64,000 bases of DNA from an uncultured Flavobacterium sp. (GCF_963422545.1 NZ_OY730230.1:535762-599761); one strand, 5' to 3'; positions 1 through 9,314 are shown, counted from the first letter of the stretch. Program-made: numbers and translations. Notes: generated by a model not told the origin, from the letters alone.

Positions 1-1436
1 GGTATTTGTAAAGCTCTACGGTTATCATCTTTTACTAAAATGTTAGTTGGCTTATTGTTAGTTTCGTGGTTAACAACAATGTTGAAACGTTTAACATCAA
101 ACCATCTCATTCCTTCGTGTATAAAATCTCTGCGTCTTGTTTCTGCAATTGCTTTAACATACGATGTTTGTACTGGCGTCATGGTATAAAATGGCGTGTA
201 CTCATTGTCAATTACAGGATATTTTGCTACTACTTTTGCTTCTGTAAGTTTATCTGTTGTTGGGTTATAACCTGCAGTTCTGGTAGACAAGAAATATTCA
301 AGTTCGTCATTTGCAAGAGCAGTTTGCCCTTTCATTACATGAGCTTCAATACGATTAAGGAAAAACTCATCGTTACTCAATAAAACTTCTGCTGTGTATG
401 GCACTCCAATTCCAGCCGTTACGTTGGTATATTTAAAGTACTCGTAAAACTTTGGAAGAAAAACTGTTATACTACTATTTGAAGAATAAAAATTATACAG
501 CCATGATTTTCCAAATAAGTTGGTAGATGATCCTAATATTTCATTATATCTATCTCCTGAAAGATAAAATCTGTTTGAATAACGTGATCTGCTCACAATA
601 GAATTTGGAGATACGATCAATAAATTTGTATTCGCATCACTATTAGCATATGCTATCGTTTGATCTGCAACACTTAAAAGATCATACGATGCAAAATCTC
701 TTAATTTTCCAACAGGTTTTGGTCCTAAATCATCAGATAAAGCAATTACTCTATCCCAATCTCCTTTTACTAAATAAAATCTACTAGCGAACGCTTTTGC
801 AGCATCTTTATTAAAATGGAATTTTACTTCTTTATAATCATTAGTAACTAATTTTAAACCTTCTTCAAGATCTTTTTGAATAAAATCAAAAACTTCGGCT
901 ACAGTGTTTCTGGTATATTTAGTTATTAATTGTGTTTCAGGTTTTGTAACATAAGGAATACCTAAATCTTTACTTGCCGTTGCCGGATTATAACGTTTAG
1001 ACCAAAATGAAACCAACATAAAATGAGAATATGCTCTGGCTAACAATGCCTCTCCTCTTTGGGGATTAAGGTTTGAAGTATTACCCAATTTATCAATTGC
1101 CTCTAAAGCTGTGTTTGCATGCGCAATAGCTTTATAACAAGCATCCCAATACATTGCCTGAGTATCAATATCAGCTGTTTCTGTTTGAATTTCCCAGTTG
1201 TAATTTTGCTCGTTTTTAGTTAGGGTTTCCACCATACCACTGTCAAAAACATTGTCTGACATTGTCTCGGCAATATCAAAATAACTCATCTGTGGATAAG
1301 CATTTACTAATATTTCAGATATTTTATCAGGAGTATCAATTTCTGTTCTATTGTCTGGTTTTTCCGAAAGGAAATTATCACAGCTAGTAATACCTACAAG
1401 TATTAATAGGGATAAAGTTATTTTTAATGTTTTCAT
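1..1436 (-). CDS. SusD/RagB-like outer membrane lipoprotein (3' end outside window)
   Basis: Surface nutrient-binding lipoprotein that sits on the SusC-type receptor and captures a ligand for TonB-dependent import. Translating back from the ATG at 1436 gives 478 residues with no stop before the window edge. The N-terminus is a lipoprotein signal ending in an I-T-S-C lipobox with Cys19. The helix-rich body has the SusD pattern, including the early E-K-P-D stretch and the region near YWDACYKAIAHANTALEAID. The last readable residues (RRALQIP) match the usual SusD end, so probably only a few residues are missing. It starts 11 bp after the SusC stop and is surely co-transcribed with it. The ligand cannot be inferred. 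Confidence 0.93.
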   Translation of the reverse strand, partial: MKTLKITLSLLILVGITSCDNFLSEKPDNRTEIDTPDKISEILVNAYPQMSYFDIAETMSDNVFDSGMVETLTKNEQNYNWEIQTETADIDTQAMYWDACYKAIAHANTALEAIDKLGNTSNLNPQRGEALLARAYSHFMLVSFWSKRYNPATASKDLGIPYVTKPETQLITKYTRNTVAEVFDFIQKDLEEGLKLVTNDYKEVKFHFNKDAAKAFASRFYLVKGDWDRVIALSDDLGPKPVGKLRDFASYDLLSVADQTIAYANSDANTNLLIVSPNSIVSRSRYSNRFYLSGDRYNEILGSSTNLFGKSWLYNFYSSNSSITVFLPKFYEYFKYTNVTAGIGVPYTAEVLLSNDEFFLNRIEAHVMKGQTALANDELEYFLSTRTAGYNPTTDKLTEAKVVAKYPVIDNEYTPFYTMTPVQTSYVKAIAETRRRDFIHEGMRWFDVKRFNIVVNHETNNKPTNILVKDDNRRALQI

Positions 1437-1447
1437 AATTTTAGCTA

Positions 1448-4400
1448 TTATAATGAAAGGTTTAAAGTAAAAGTGTATTGAGATGTTACCGGTAAAGCAA
1501 CTCCTCCAGCATTACGAAACTCAGGATCCTGACCATTCAATCTTTTGTCTGAGTAAAGCAACCAAGGATTAACAGCTGATCCTTTTAAGGTAAATGTGCT
1601 TAATCCTAACTTTTTCTTGAAATCTTTTGGAAATTCCCAACTCAATGAAATATTCTTTAATCTAACAAAGTCACCATCTGCAATACGCACATCTGAATAG
1701 TTGTAAGTATTGTAAGCTCTTGCCAATGTACGTTCTCCACCATAGTTAGCATTCAAACGTCTGTCAGCAATAACAGGAACATTAGTATAGTTTTCGTCTC
1801 CAGGATTGATCCAACGGTTAGTGAAATCTTTTGTAAAAACTGTTAAATCATCATAAGTACTATCATAAATTGGATTTAAACGTACTTTGTTACCTGCTGA
1901 TCCTACGAAGAATACATATAGCGACCAATTTTTGTATGTAAATGTATTAGCCCAACCCAAAGATTTATTTGGCTCAATAGATCCTTCATACTTCAAATAT
2001 TTAGTTACATCTATATTATCCTGAAAATTAGCTCCGGTAATGTTATTAGTTTCTCCGGCAGGCATAACAAAAGTTGGCAATCCCTGATTGTTCAGACCTG
2101 TAAATTGGTATGAATAAATTGAATTTCTAGGGTGTCCAATTGTATTTCCTCCATTTGGATCTACTAAATCAAAAACTGTAGGTGTATTTTCTAATCTTGT
2201 AATTTTTTGTGAATAAACAGAAAAGTTTACTGTCGAAGACCATTTGAAGTTTTGCAAATCAAGAATTTTTCCAGTAACTCCAAGCTCTAACCCTTTAGTT
2301 TCCATATCTGCATTGTTTCCTTGTCTGACTCTTTGTCCTCCAATTCCTGAAGTAATTACATAATCAACCAAATCAAATGCTTTACGACGGTAAACATCTG
2401 TTGTTAATTGCAATCTGTTGTTGAACATTCCAAGATCAACACCTAAGTTGGTCTCAAATTGTTTTTCCCAAGTTAAATCGCCATTTTGCAATTCGTCGAT
2501 ACCAATTCCTGATTCTCTGTCACTAAGATTAAAACGATCTGTAATAAAACTTCTGTAAATTGCTAATGAGTTTGTTGCCGGTCCTGCTGTTGCAGTAAGT
2601 CCGTATGAAGCTCTTACAGCTAAATTATTTACAGATTCGATATTTTTCATGAATTTTTCTTCAGCAACATTCCATTTACCACTAAAAGTGTAAGTTGGCA
2701 ACCATCTTGAAGAATTACTGTTTCCTTGTCTGTTTGATCCGTCATAACGACCTGTAACCGATGCTGTATAACGACGATCATAAGTATATCCTACTTTTCC
2801 AAAGAAACCTACTGTTCTTTCTTTCTCTTCATTAAAACCATAATAAGAATCACCTCCGTTAATTATTTTTTGGATAATTCTTGGATCTGTAAAAGCTGTA
2901 AGCCCTCTATCGTACTGGATTCCAGCTGCTGTAAAGTTGTCACTAGTTCTGTCTACAACTCTCATCTCTGTACCAAAGAACCCTTCTAATTCGTGTTTCT
3001 CGTTTAATGTATTTCTGTAGCTAATACTGTTTCTTAAGTTATAAGAAGTCATATCGTTCGTGAATTTTCTTAAGAAACCTCCGTTTGGCAATACTGAAAC
3101 TTTAGGAGCAGTTAAATCATTAGGATCTTGATATAAAAAGATATTTTGGTCTCTAACCAATGTATTTACACCGTCCTCACCATCTGGCGTTCCTGCTTTG
3201 TAAGCTCCAACAACGTTTGAACCTTCAAGAATTTTGTGCTCACGGCTAGTGTTAGCATAACGAGCAGAACCAGTAAGGTTATACGTTAAATGTGGGTTTA
3301 TTTTATAATCTAAATCCAATTGAAAACGAATATCTTTTACTTTAATTTCCATGAAGTTATTCTTCAATTCATTGATGATATTCATTTTAGCCCAGTTATT
3401 TCTGTAATACTCTAAATTTCCATTATCATCATAAGGTCTTAAAGTTCTACTTGTATTCAATACATAATTAAATGGATTGATATCAAAATCACGTGTTATT
3501 TTACCAAAAACGGCATCTTTTTCACTTTCATAACTTCCCGGTGCACCTTGATCACGCACAGAAGCCAATGTTGATAAAGTAATATTCAATTTATCATTGA
3601 TGAAAAATGTTCCTTTAATGTTTGATGAAATTTGTTTTACATCATCAGCAATAGTCCATCCCGGATCAGTATAATATCCTAAAGAGGCATAAAACGTATT
3701 GTTTTTTCCTCCACCAGAAAAACTCAAAGAGTGATTTTGCGTCATAGAAGGTCTAAACAATACATTGAACCAATCTGTATTTGCTAATTCATATTTTTTC
3801 AAGAAATTATTTCTACTAACAGGATCATTATTAACCAAATAACCACCAGTTGCAGGATCATAAGTATTGATCGCTCTTCCTAAAATATTATAAGCTCCAC
3901 CGTATCTTCCGTTTACTGTTGATGGTAAATCAAGATATCCTTTAGATTCCATTTCTTTGAAAATACTCATTGATTCTTGCGAATTCAAAATATCATATTG
4001 GCTATAATTAGGAACCGATCTAACAGTTTGTTCTAATGAATAGCTTACTTTTAATGGTGAATCTCTACGTCCTTGTTTTGTAGTTACAACCACAACTCCG
4101 TTCAAAGATCTTGATCCGTAAATAGAAGTTGCAGATGCATCTTTAAGAATTTCGATGCTTTGAATATCATTAGCGTTTAATCCTGCAACTGATGAACTCA
4201 ACAAAGTTGAAGAGTTTCCTGAAGCTAAATCTGCAAATGATAAATTGATAATATCTTCTTGTACAACACCATCAATTACCCATAAAGGTTTTGTGTCTCC
4301 AAAAATAGATGAAGATCCACGAACCGTGATTTTTGGTGCAGTACCAAATGTTCCCGTAACGTTTTGAACCGTTACCCCTGCAGCTTTTCCTTCAATCATT

Positions 4401-5173
4401 CTACTAACATCTACTACTCCATCAACTTTTAATTCAGCTCCAGAAATTTTACTAATAGCTCCTGTAAATGTTCTTTTAGATGTTTTTTCATATCCTGTAG
4501 TTACTACAACTTCTTTCAGGTTTTGTCCTAATTCACTCAAAACTACAGTTGGCGAAATATTGCTTATACCAATTTCTTTTGTCTCCATACCTACATAAGA
4601 AATGATAAGTTTATCGCTATTCGCTGGCATTTCGATAGTAAAATTACCATCAAAATCAGTTAAGACAGCTACCTTGCTTCCTTTTGCCATTACTGTTGCT
4701 CCAGGCAAAGGATTACCGCCTGCATCAGTCACTTTTCCTTTAATAGTTGGACCTGCAGTTAATATTTCAAATAATGAATCGTGATTATCTGAGTTTGCAA
4801 ACGGATTTACAACATTCTTTTGCAAAATAATCTGATTACTAACTTCTGAGTATGTGATATTAAACGGAATTAAAATTCTGTTTAAAATACTAGATAATGT
4901 TTCCTGATTAGCCTCAATACTCACTTTCTGATTTAATTGCGGTAATCTGGAATTATAAGAAAATTTTACATGTGCAGACTTTTCAATTTTAGATAATGCA
5001 TTGTCTAAAGTCAAATTTTCAACTGTAATTGTGACTTTAGTATCTAATTTTTTTTGCCCATTTACATCGTTTGCCATTGCAACACTTGAAAACACAAGTG
5101 CAAGGACAAACTGAAATAGTGTTATTTTCATGATTCGATGGAGTAATCGTTGTTTAACAACTGGTTTTTTCAT
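1448..5173 (-). CDS. SusC/RagA-like TonB-dependent receptor with N-terminal STN signalling domain
   Basis: Outer membrane TonB-dependent importer of 1241 aa. In order: signal peptide (about 1-40; a second Met at residue 15 could be the true start), an STN domain (about 45-120) of the kind that contacts a FecR anti-sigma in the periplasm, a carboxypeptidase-regulatory-like beta domain (about 142-215, GKVTDAGGNPLPGATV), the plug with the SusC landmark IRGSSS-like VRGSSSIFGDTKPLWVIDGV, then the 22-strand barrel ending YTFTLNLSL. It follows the sigma and FecR genes and precedes SusD on the same strand. The STN domain together with the FecR/ECF pair indicates a FecIRA-type circuit in which substrate import induces the locus. 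The substrate is unknown. Confidence 0.95.
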   Translation of the reverse strand: MKKPVVKQRLLHRIMKITLFQFVLALVFSSVAMANDVNGQKKLDTKVTITVENLTLDNALSKIEKSAHVKFSYNSRLPQLNQKVSIEANQETLSSILNRILIPFNITYSEVSNQIILQKNVVNPFANSDNHDSLFEILTAGPTIKGKVTDAGGNPLPGATVMAKGSKVAVLTDFDGNFTIEMPANSDKLIISYVGMETKEIGISNISPTVVLSELGQNLKEVVVTTGYEKTSKRTFTGAISKISGAELKVDGVVDVSRMIEGKAAGVTVQNVTGTFGTAPKITVRGSSSIFGDTKPLWVIDGVVQEDIINLSFADLASGNSSTLLSSSVAGLNANDIQSIEILKDASATSIYGSRSLNGVVVVTTKQGRRDSPLKVSYSLEQTVRSVPNYSQYDILNSQESMSIFKEMESKGYLDLPSTVNGRYGGAYNILGRAINTYDPATGGYLVNNDPVSRNNFLKKYELANTDWFNVLFRPSMTQNHSLSFSGGGKNNTFYASLGYYTDPGWTIADDVKQISSNIKGTFFINDKLNITLSTLASVRDQGAPGSYESEKDAVFGKITRDFDINPFNYVLNTSRTLRPYDDNGNLEYYRNNWAKMNIINELKNNFMEIKVKDIRFQLDLDYKINPHLTYNLTGSARYANTSREHKILEGSNVVGAYKAGTPDGEDGVNTLVRDQNIFLYQDPNDLTAPKVSVLPNGGFLRKFTNDMTSYNLRNSISYRNTLNEKHELEGFFGTEMRVVDRTSDNFTAAGIQYDRGLTAFTDPRIIQKIINGGDSYYGFNEEKERTVGFFGKVGYTYDRRYTASVTGRYDGSNRQGNSNSSRWLPTYTFSGKWNVAEEKFMKNIESVNNLAVRASYGLTATAGPATNSLAIYRSFITDRFNLSDRESGIGIDELQNGDLTWEKQFETNLGVDLGMFNNRLQLTTDVYRRKAFDLVDYVITSGIGGQRVRQGNNADMETKGLELGVTGKILDLQNFKWSSTVNFSVYSQKITRLENTPTVFDLVDPNGGNTIGHPRNSIYSYQFTGLNNQGLPTFVMPAGETNNITGANFQDNIDVTKYLKYEGSIEPNKSLGWANTFTYKNWSLYVFFVGSAGNKVRLNPIYDSTYDDLTVFTKDFTNRWINPGDENYTNVPVIADRRLNANYGGERTLARAYNTYNYSDVRIADGDFVRLKNISLSWEFPKDFKKKLGLSTFTLKGSAVNPWLLYSDKRLNGQDPEFRNAGGVALPVTSQYTFTLNLSL

Positions 5174-5480
5174 AATTTTGGTTTGTTTTGATTAATACTG
5201 ATTCGAGTGTATTTTAAGAAACGTTAATGAATTACTCTTTACAGAGAGCAATTCAATTTTACAAGTGTCGAATATGTTACAGCATTTCGACACTTTTTTT
5301 ATGCATTATCTTCTACATAGGCTTTTTGGTTTTGTTCTGGTTTTTAGTTTATACTTTGGTTTTGGTTTGTTCTCAAAAAAAAATAAATTACATTCCTGCT
5401 TAAAAAAAGAAAGAATTCACTTCAAAATATTACTTTTCTCAGCTAATGATTTTTTGTATAATTACAGTTATGCAAAAAAA
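5174..5480. other. Intergenic leader between FecR gene and susC (307 bp)
   Basis: AT-rich stretch that should hold the promoter recognised by the ECF sigma factor for susCD on the minus strand. I see no credible gene; a 77-codon plus-strand frame here is low complexity. The notable element is the perfect 10-bp inverted repeat at 5263-5295. Confidence 0.5.
5263..5295. repeat. Perfect 10-bp inverted repeat upstream of susC
   Basis: Arms AAGTGTCGAA (5263-5272) and TTCGACACTT (5286-5295) are exact reverse complements around a 13-nt loop, about 90 bp before the susC start. A T-run follows on the plus strand, so it looks like an intrinsic terminator for plus-strand transcription. No plus-strand gene precedes it; blocking antisense transcription, or acting as an operator or leader hairpin for susC, are alternatives. 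Confidence 0.55.
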
Positions 5481-6596
5481 TTAATTACAGCCTTGTGAGG
5501 TAATGATGATTTGATTTCCGTTCATTTCAAAACTGGTGTTATTGCCAATGCTTTTACACACAATTTTTAATTTTTCTGTCAAAGGCTGGTCACTCAGTGA
5601 AGTTGTAAGATGACAATCTTTTAATTTGTCTTTAGGATAATCAATATCTACTAAATAAGCCTGCTCAATTGTTTCGAAAATCTGAGAAACCGGAATATCG
5701 CTAAATTCAAAGCTTAGTTGTTCGATATTTCCAACGCTTTGAGCAAGTACAACATCTTGAGTAATATTTGTAATTTTATTAAACTTTAGATCATTACGCT
5801 CAAATCGTAATGCTTGATTGGGAAGTAAGACTATTTCTTCCTGATCTGATTTTGAAATCATCTCATTAGACTTAACCTTAACTTTACCGGTGCGAACAAG
5901 AACTTCAACATCAGGTTGATCAGAATAAGCTTTAACTCTAAAACTAGTTCCAACTACCTTCGTCACAATCTCGTTTGCATAAACGTAAAAAGGTTTTTTA
6001 GGATTTTTACTAATTTCAAAGAAACCTTCGCCGGATAAATACACCTTTCTTTCGTTTCCGGTAAAGATTTTAGGATAACTTAATTTACTATTGGGCTGTA
6101 ACAAAACCGAACTGCCATCAGATAATGTGATGATTTGCGGTTTGTCAGAATTATTAGTCTGCTCAACTAATCCTTCACTATTTTCATCGATAAGTTCTTT
6201 GTATGTAACAACTTTATTATCGGTATGAAAATGATTTTTATAAAACCAAATTGATATTAATCCAAAAATTAAAGTTGCAGCAACTCCGTTAAGAAAACAT
6301 TTTCTCAGGAATTTTAAGTCTGAATTTTCAGGTAAATCTTTTTGATTTTCTTTTTCTTCGATTTTCAGCCAGGTCGTTTCTAACGCTCTGTGAATATCTG
6401 ATGCAGATAATTTTGAATCCGGAACTTTCATTGCCAGCAATAAGTGCCTTGCGTCTTCGACTAACTTTGCACGCTGACGACTTTCTAAAGTCCACTCTTC
6501 CCAACCATCATTGTCGATTTTTAATAAAATCCAGGATTGGAATGATTCGTCAGATAAAAAATCTTCTATTTCGGTATATTTATTACGTTTTTGCAT
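5481..6596 (-). CDS. FecR-family anti-sigma factor
   Basis: Inner membrane anti-sigma/sigma regulator of 371 aa that relays a signal from the receptor STN domain to the ECF sigma factor. A cytoplasmic N-terminal region (about 1-95) is followed by one membrane span (about 97-116, NGVAATLIFGLISIWF), the periplasmic FecR domain (about 150-250, with L-SDGSSVLLQPNSKLSYP and the VVGTSFRVKAY stretch) and a C-terminal DUF4974-like domain (about 295-368) that is probably the contact site for the STN domain. It lies 89 bp after the sigma gene and is probably co-transcribed with it, while susC most likely has its own sigma-dependent promoter. Confidence 0.94.
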   Translation of the reverse strand: MQKRNKYTEIEDFLSDESFQSWILLKIDNDGWEEWTLESRQRAKLVEDARHLLLAMKVPDSKLSASDIHRALETTWLKIEEKENQKDLPENSDLKFLRKCFLNGVAATLIFGLISIWFYKNHFHTDNKVVTYKELIDENSEGLVEQTNNSDKPQIITLSDGSSVLLQPNSKLSYPKIFTGNERKVYLSGEGFFEISKNPKKPFYVYANEIVTKVVGTSFRVKAYSDQPDVEVLVRTGKVKVKSNEMISKSDQEEIVLLPNQALRFERNDLKFNKITNITQDVVLAQSVGNIEQLSFEFSDIPVSQIFETIEQAYLVDIDYPKDKLKDCHLTTSLSDQPLTEKLKIVCKSIGNNTSFEMNGNQIIITSQGCN

Positions 6597-6685
6597 CTAA
6601 AAATAAGGTTACAAAAACATAGAGGACAGCTCTCTGATTATATACTCACTAAATTGTGATTTTTTTTATATTTTTTGAAATAAAA

Positions 6686-7297
6686 TTAAAAAGTACTTGA
6701 AGATAGTAATAGAAATAAGGAAAAACTACCCTTCCATTCTTTGCGAAGTGCAAGTAAACCACGGTATAATAAATTACTCGCCGATTGATAATTTACATCA
6801 AGCATTTCTGCAATTTGTTCTACTGACAGTCCCTGGTGATATCTTAAATACAAAGCTTCTTTCTGGCGTGGCGGTAAATCATTTAATAATTTATTTAAAT
6901 AAGTAACTTTTTCTTTAGTAGCATAATCATCGTCTATAAGTTCATGCTCTACAGAAAACTCCAGCAAAAATGCAATAGAATCTGTGTTGGTTGCCTTTCT
7001 AAAAATATGATCGCGTTCATGCAGTCGTGCAATTCGTTTGCGCACGCTTGATAACAAATAGGCTTTTACAACCACAGAACGCTGTAATGAATTACGATAA
7101 ACCCATATATCTGTAAAAACATCCTGAATACAATCCTGTACTTTTTCATGATAAGGAGAAAGTGAATTTCCGTAATTCACCAAATCTGTATAGTATCTTT
7201 CGAATAACATAGAGAATGATTTTTCATCACCTTCTTTCAGGTTAGTCCAAAGAGCACTATCATCAAAGGTGCTGAATTCTAAAGTAGAGGTTTTCAT
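6686..7297 (-). CDS. ECF RNA polymerase sigma factor (sigma-70 family)
   Basis: 203 aa, normal for Bacteroidota ECF sigma factors paired with FecR. Region 2 (about 28-90; YYTDLVNYGNSL, then QDCIQDVFTDIW) should bind core enzyme and the -10 element. Region 4 (about 130-190; LPPRQKEALYLRYHQGLSVEQIAEML) is the -35-binding helix-turn-helix. It directs transcription of the downstream susCD genes when released by the FecR protein. First gene of the four-gene locus; its own promoter would be in the AT-rich DNA above 7297, where I could not pick a box. Confidence 0.94.
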   Translation of the reverse strand: MKTSTLEFSTFDDSALWTNLKEGDEKSFSMLFERYYTDLVNYGNSLSPYHEKVQDCIQDVFTDIWVYRNSLQRSVVVKAYLLSSVRKRIARLHERDHIFRKATNTDSIAFLLEFSVEHELIDDDYATKEKVTYLNKLLNDLPPRQKEALYLRYHQGLSVEQIAEMLDVNYQSASNLLYRGLLALRKEWKGSFSLFLLLSSSTF

Positions 7298-7678
7298 AAT
7301 TTAATTTGAGACAGAATTCTTGAAAATATGATATTGGTTTTAACATAAAGAATACAGTTTTTTAACATTATTCCCTACATCTGTGCGATAAATATATAAA
7401 AGCAAATTTTCAAAACCAATTTTTTTACACATAAGAGATCGTTTCCTAACATACAAAACTGTCTCTTTTTGCCTGATTTAATTAGGAATTACACCAAATA
7501 AAAAAAGTGCAAATACTTAAATAAATATTTTAATTGTCAGATTTTACTACCATACTTTTCAATTTCATTTTTTAACATTCCAAACACACTAATCTACTTC
7601 GGTTATAAAAAAAGACTAAAAAATTCAAGAAATCTGCAAGGCAAAAGAATTATTCACACAAAAAAACAGAACAAATTC

Positions 7679-7718
7679 ATTGAGAATTAAACAAAAAAGT
7701 CAGCCGCTAATTCTCAAT
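7679..7718. repeat. Perfect 11-bp inverted repeat
   Basis: ATTGAGAATTA (7679-7689) and TAATTCTCAAT (7708-7718) are exact reverse complements with an 18-nt spacer. It lies just beyond the terminator of the 7784-8212 gene. No T-run follows on either side, so an operator or a repeat remnant is more likely than a second terminator. Confidence 0.5.
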
Positions 7719-7721
7719 ATG

Positions 7722-7756
7722 ACAAAAAAAAGCCTCACTACAACTAGCAAGGCTCT
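7722..7756 (-). terminator. Intrinsic terminator of the 7784-8212 gene
   Basis: On the minus strand AGCCT (7754-7750) pairs with AGGCT (7735-7731) and a run of seven T follows. It starts 28 bp after the stop codon of the upstream gene. Confidence 0.65.
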
Positions 7757-7783
7757 TATAATTTTATTAAAAAAATAACTTTC

Positions 7784-8212
7784 TTAGAAAGCTACATTCC
7801 ATCTTGGTAATTTTGCATTTGCATCTAAGAAGTTTTGTAAAACTTGCGCTTCAACTGCAGTTGGAATTGCTTTTACATCTGCATTAAAAGTCTCATACCA
7901 AACTACTTCAAGAGCCTGAATATTTTCTATTTTCATTTGTGCAGGCCAGGAATATTTTCTTCCTGTTTTTGCAAATTGGTGTCCGTTTACGATTTTATCA
8001 TATAAACCACCATTTTTGCTCTTTAAAGTTCCATCATTCTGAACAGTTCCTGTAGAAGCAACCATGATTAATTCTTTTGCATCTCCATCAACAGCGTAAA
8101 CTACAAAAACTCCAGCACCAGCTTCCGGCGCATTACATGTTTGTTCTAAACTATCTTCGATAGTAAAAGTAAAACTGTTGCTTACTTTAAACTTTTCTAA
8201 TTCTTTGTACAT
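7784..8212 (-). CDS. Conserved Bacteroidota protein, degenerate GIY-YIG-like fold
   Basis: 142 aa, no signal peptide or membrane span. The order of elements resembles a GIY-YIG nuclease domain: a hydrophobic strand GVFVVYAVD where GIY would be, then LIMVASTG where YIGSTG would be, then GGLYDKIVNGHQF where the catalytic Arg helix lies, then a Trp-Tyr strand VVWYET and a helix with TAVEAQVLQNF that keeps the Glu. The key Tyr, Gly and Arg positions are changed to F, A and K, so nuclease activity is unlikely. This fold assignment rests on reading the motifs and is tentative. It is a single-gene unit with its own terminator. The cellular role is unknown. Confidence 0.72.
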   Translation of the reverse strand: MYKELEKFKVSNSFTFTIEDSLEQTCNAPEAGAGVFVVYAVDGDAKELIMVASTGTVQNDGTLKSKNGGLYDKIVNGHQFAKTGRKYSWPAQMKIENIQALEVVWYETFNADVKAIPTAVEAQVLQNFLDANAKLPRWNVAF

Positions 8213-8224
8213 ATTATTTGTTTT

Positions 8225-8264
8225 AAGCTTCTAAGATTCTGAGAATCTAAGTTGCTAAGTTTTT
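8225..8264. repeat. CTAAG-type intergenic repeat, copy 1
   Basis: Short imperfect tandem units of the form CTAAG(A/T)TTCTGAG, also able to pair with each other. Similar stretches occur at 33918-33957 and 46446-46490, each next to a gene end, so this is a dispersed low-complexity element and not part of a gene. Confidence 0.5.
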
Positions 8265-8295
8265 AAATTATATATTCCACTCATTTTAAAAATGT

Positions 8296-8330
8296 AAAAA
8301 AGTCTCAACAAAATATTGAGACTTTTCTTT
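8296..8330 (-). terminator. Intrinsic terminator after sucD (bidirectional shape)
   Basis: Perfect 11-bp arms AAAAGTCTCAA (8298-8308) and TTGAGACTTTT (8316-8326) with a 7-nt loop and T-runs on both strands. It lies about 30 bp after the sucD stop and ends the minus-strand transcript. Confidence 0.8.
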
Positions 8331-8357
8331 TGGAATTTTTATTTTGAATATTAGAGA

Positions 8358-9230
8358 TTATCCTAATACTTCTTTTACTTTTTTACCAATTTCTGCTGGT
8401 GAATCAACAACGTGAATTCCGTTGTCTCTCATAATTTGTTTTTTAGCAGCAGCTGTATCATCAGAACCTCCAACGATAGCACCTGCGTGACCCATTGTTC
8501 TACCAGCAGGAGCAGTTTCTCCAGCGATAAAACCAACAACTGGTTTACGGTTACCATCAGCTCTTACCCATCTTGCAGCATCAGCTTCAAGTTGACCACC
8601 AATTTCACCAATCATAATGATGATTTCAGTTTCCGGGTCGTTCATTAATAATTCAACAGCTTCTTTAGTTGTAGTTCCAATAATTGGATCTCCACCAATA
8701 CCAATAGCTGTAGTGATTCCTAAACCTTGTTTTACAACCTGGTCAGCAGCTTCATAAGTTAAAGTTCCTGATTTAGAAACAATTCCAACTGTACCTTTTT
8801 TGAAAACGAAACCTGGCATAATACCAACTTTAGCTTCACCCGGAGTAATAACTCCCGGACAGTTTGGTCCAATTAATCTAGAATTTCTTTCTTTAACATA
8901 ATTATTTGCCTTAATCATATCTGCTACAGGAATTCCTTCTGTAATAGCAATAATTACTTTAATTCCAGCGTCAGCAGCTTCCATAATTGCATCAGCAGCA
9001 AAAGCTGGCGGTACAAAAATAATAGATGTATCAGCTCCAGCTTGATCAACAGCATCTTTTACTGTGTTAAAAACCGGACGATCTAAATGGCTAGTTCCTC
9101 CTTTCCCCGGAGTAACACCACCAACAACATTAGTACCGTACTCAATCATTTGAGAAGCGTGGAAAGTTCCTTCGCTTCCTGTAAATCCTTGAACAATTAT
9201 TTTGGAATCTTTATTAACTAAAACACTCAT
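8358..9230 (-). CDS. sucD: Succinate-CoA ligase (ADP-forming) subunit alpha
   Basis: TCA-cycle enzyme subunit that forms or cleaves succinyl-CoA with phosphorylation of ADP or GDP, working with the beta subunit SucC, which is not in this window. 290 aa, normal length. The N-terminal CoA-binding Rossmann domain shows QGFTGSEGTFH and GGVTPGKGG; the active-site phospho-histidine is in GRTMGHAGAIVGG (His about 248). The P-loop-like GPNCPGVITP is intact. It has its own -7 box at 9266-9273 and a strong terminator, so it is probably expressed as a single gene even though the neighbours lie on the same strand. Confidence 0.97.
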   Translation of the reverse strand: MSVLVNKDSKIIVQGFTGSEGTFHASQMIEYGTNVVGGVTPGKGGTSHLDRPVFNTVKDAVDQAGADTSIIFVPPAFAADAIMEAADAGIKVIIAITEGIPVADMIKANNYVKERNSRLIGPNCPGVITPGEAKVGIMPGFVFKKGTVGIVSKSGTLTYEAADQVVKQGLGITTAIGIGGDPIIGTTTKEAVELLMNDPETEIIIMIGEIGGQLEADAARWVRADGNRKPVVGFIAGETAPAGRTMGHAGAIVGGSDDTAAAKKQIMRDNGIHVVDSPAEIGKKVKEVLG

Positions 9231-9265
9231 GATATATATTTTATGTAGTTTTTAAAATTGTGATG

Positions 9266-9273
9266 CAAAAGTA
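9266..9273 (-). promoter_or_regulatory. Bacteroidota -7 box upstream of sucD
   Basis: The minus strand reads TACTTTTG, a match to the TAnnTTTG consensus, 36 bp before the sucD ATG. No clear TTTG was seen at -33, so only the -7 half is supported. Confidence 0.4.
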
Positions 9274-9314
9274 AGGTTTTGTAACGTATTTTAACCTTTT
9301 TGTCTTCAAAAAAA

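Larger units (their letters stand above)
7298..7783. other. Gene-free AT-rich stretch (486 bp)
   Basis: No credible coding frame. It holds the terminator of the 7784-8212 gene (7722-7756), an 11-bp inverted repeat (7679-7718) and, near 7298-7400, presumably the promoter of the sigma gene. The rest is A/T-run sequence with nothing recognisable. Confidence 0.5.

Noticed and set aside
66..383. Plus-strand 105-codon frame at the window start
   Set aside because: Antisense of the SusD gene, which has a clear lipobox and family pattern on the minus strand.
5265..5498. Plus-strand 77-codon frame in the susC leader
   Set aside because: Low-complexity Phe/Leu-rich translation of AT-rich DNA overlapping the 3' end of the FecR gene; no family.
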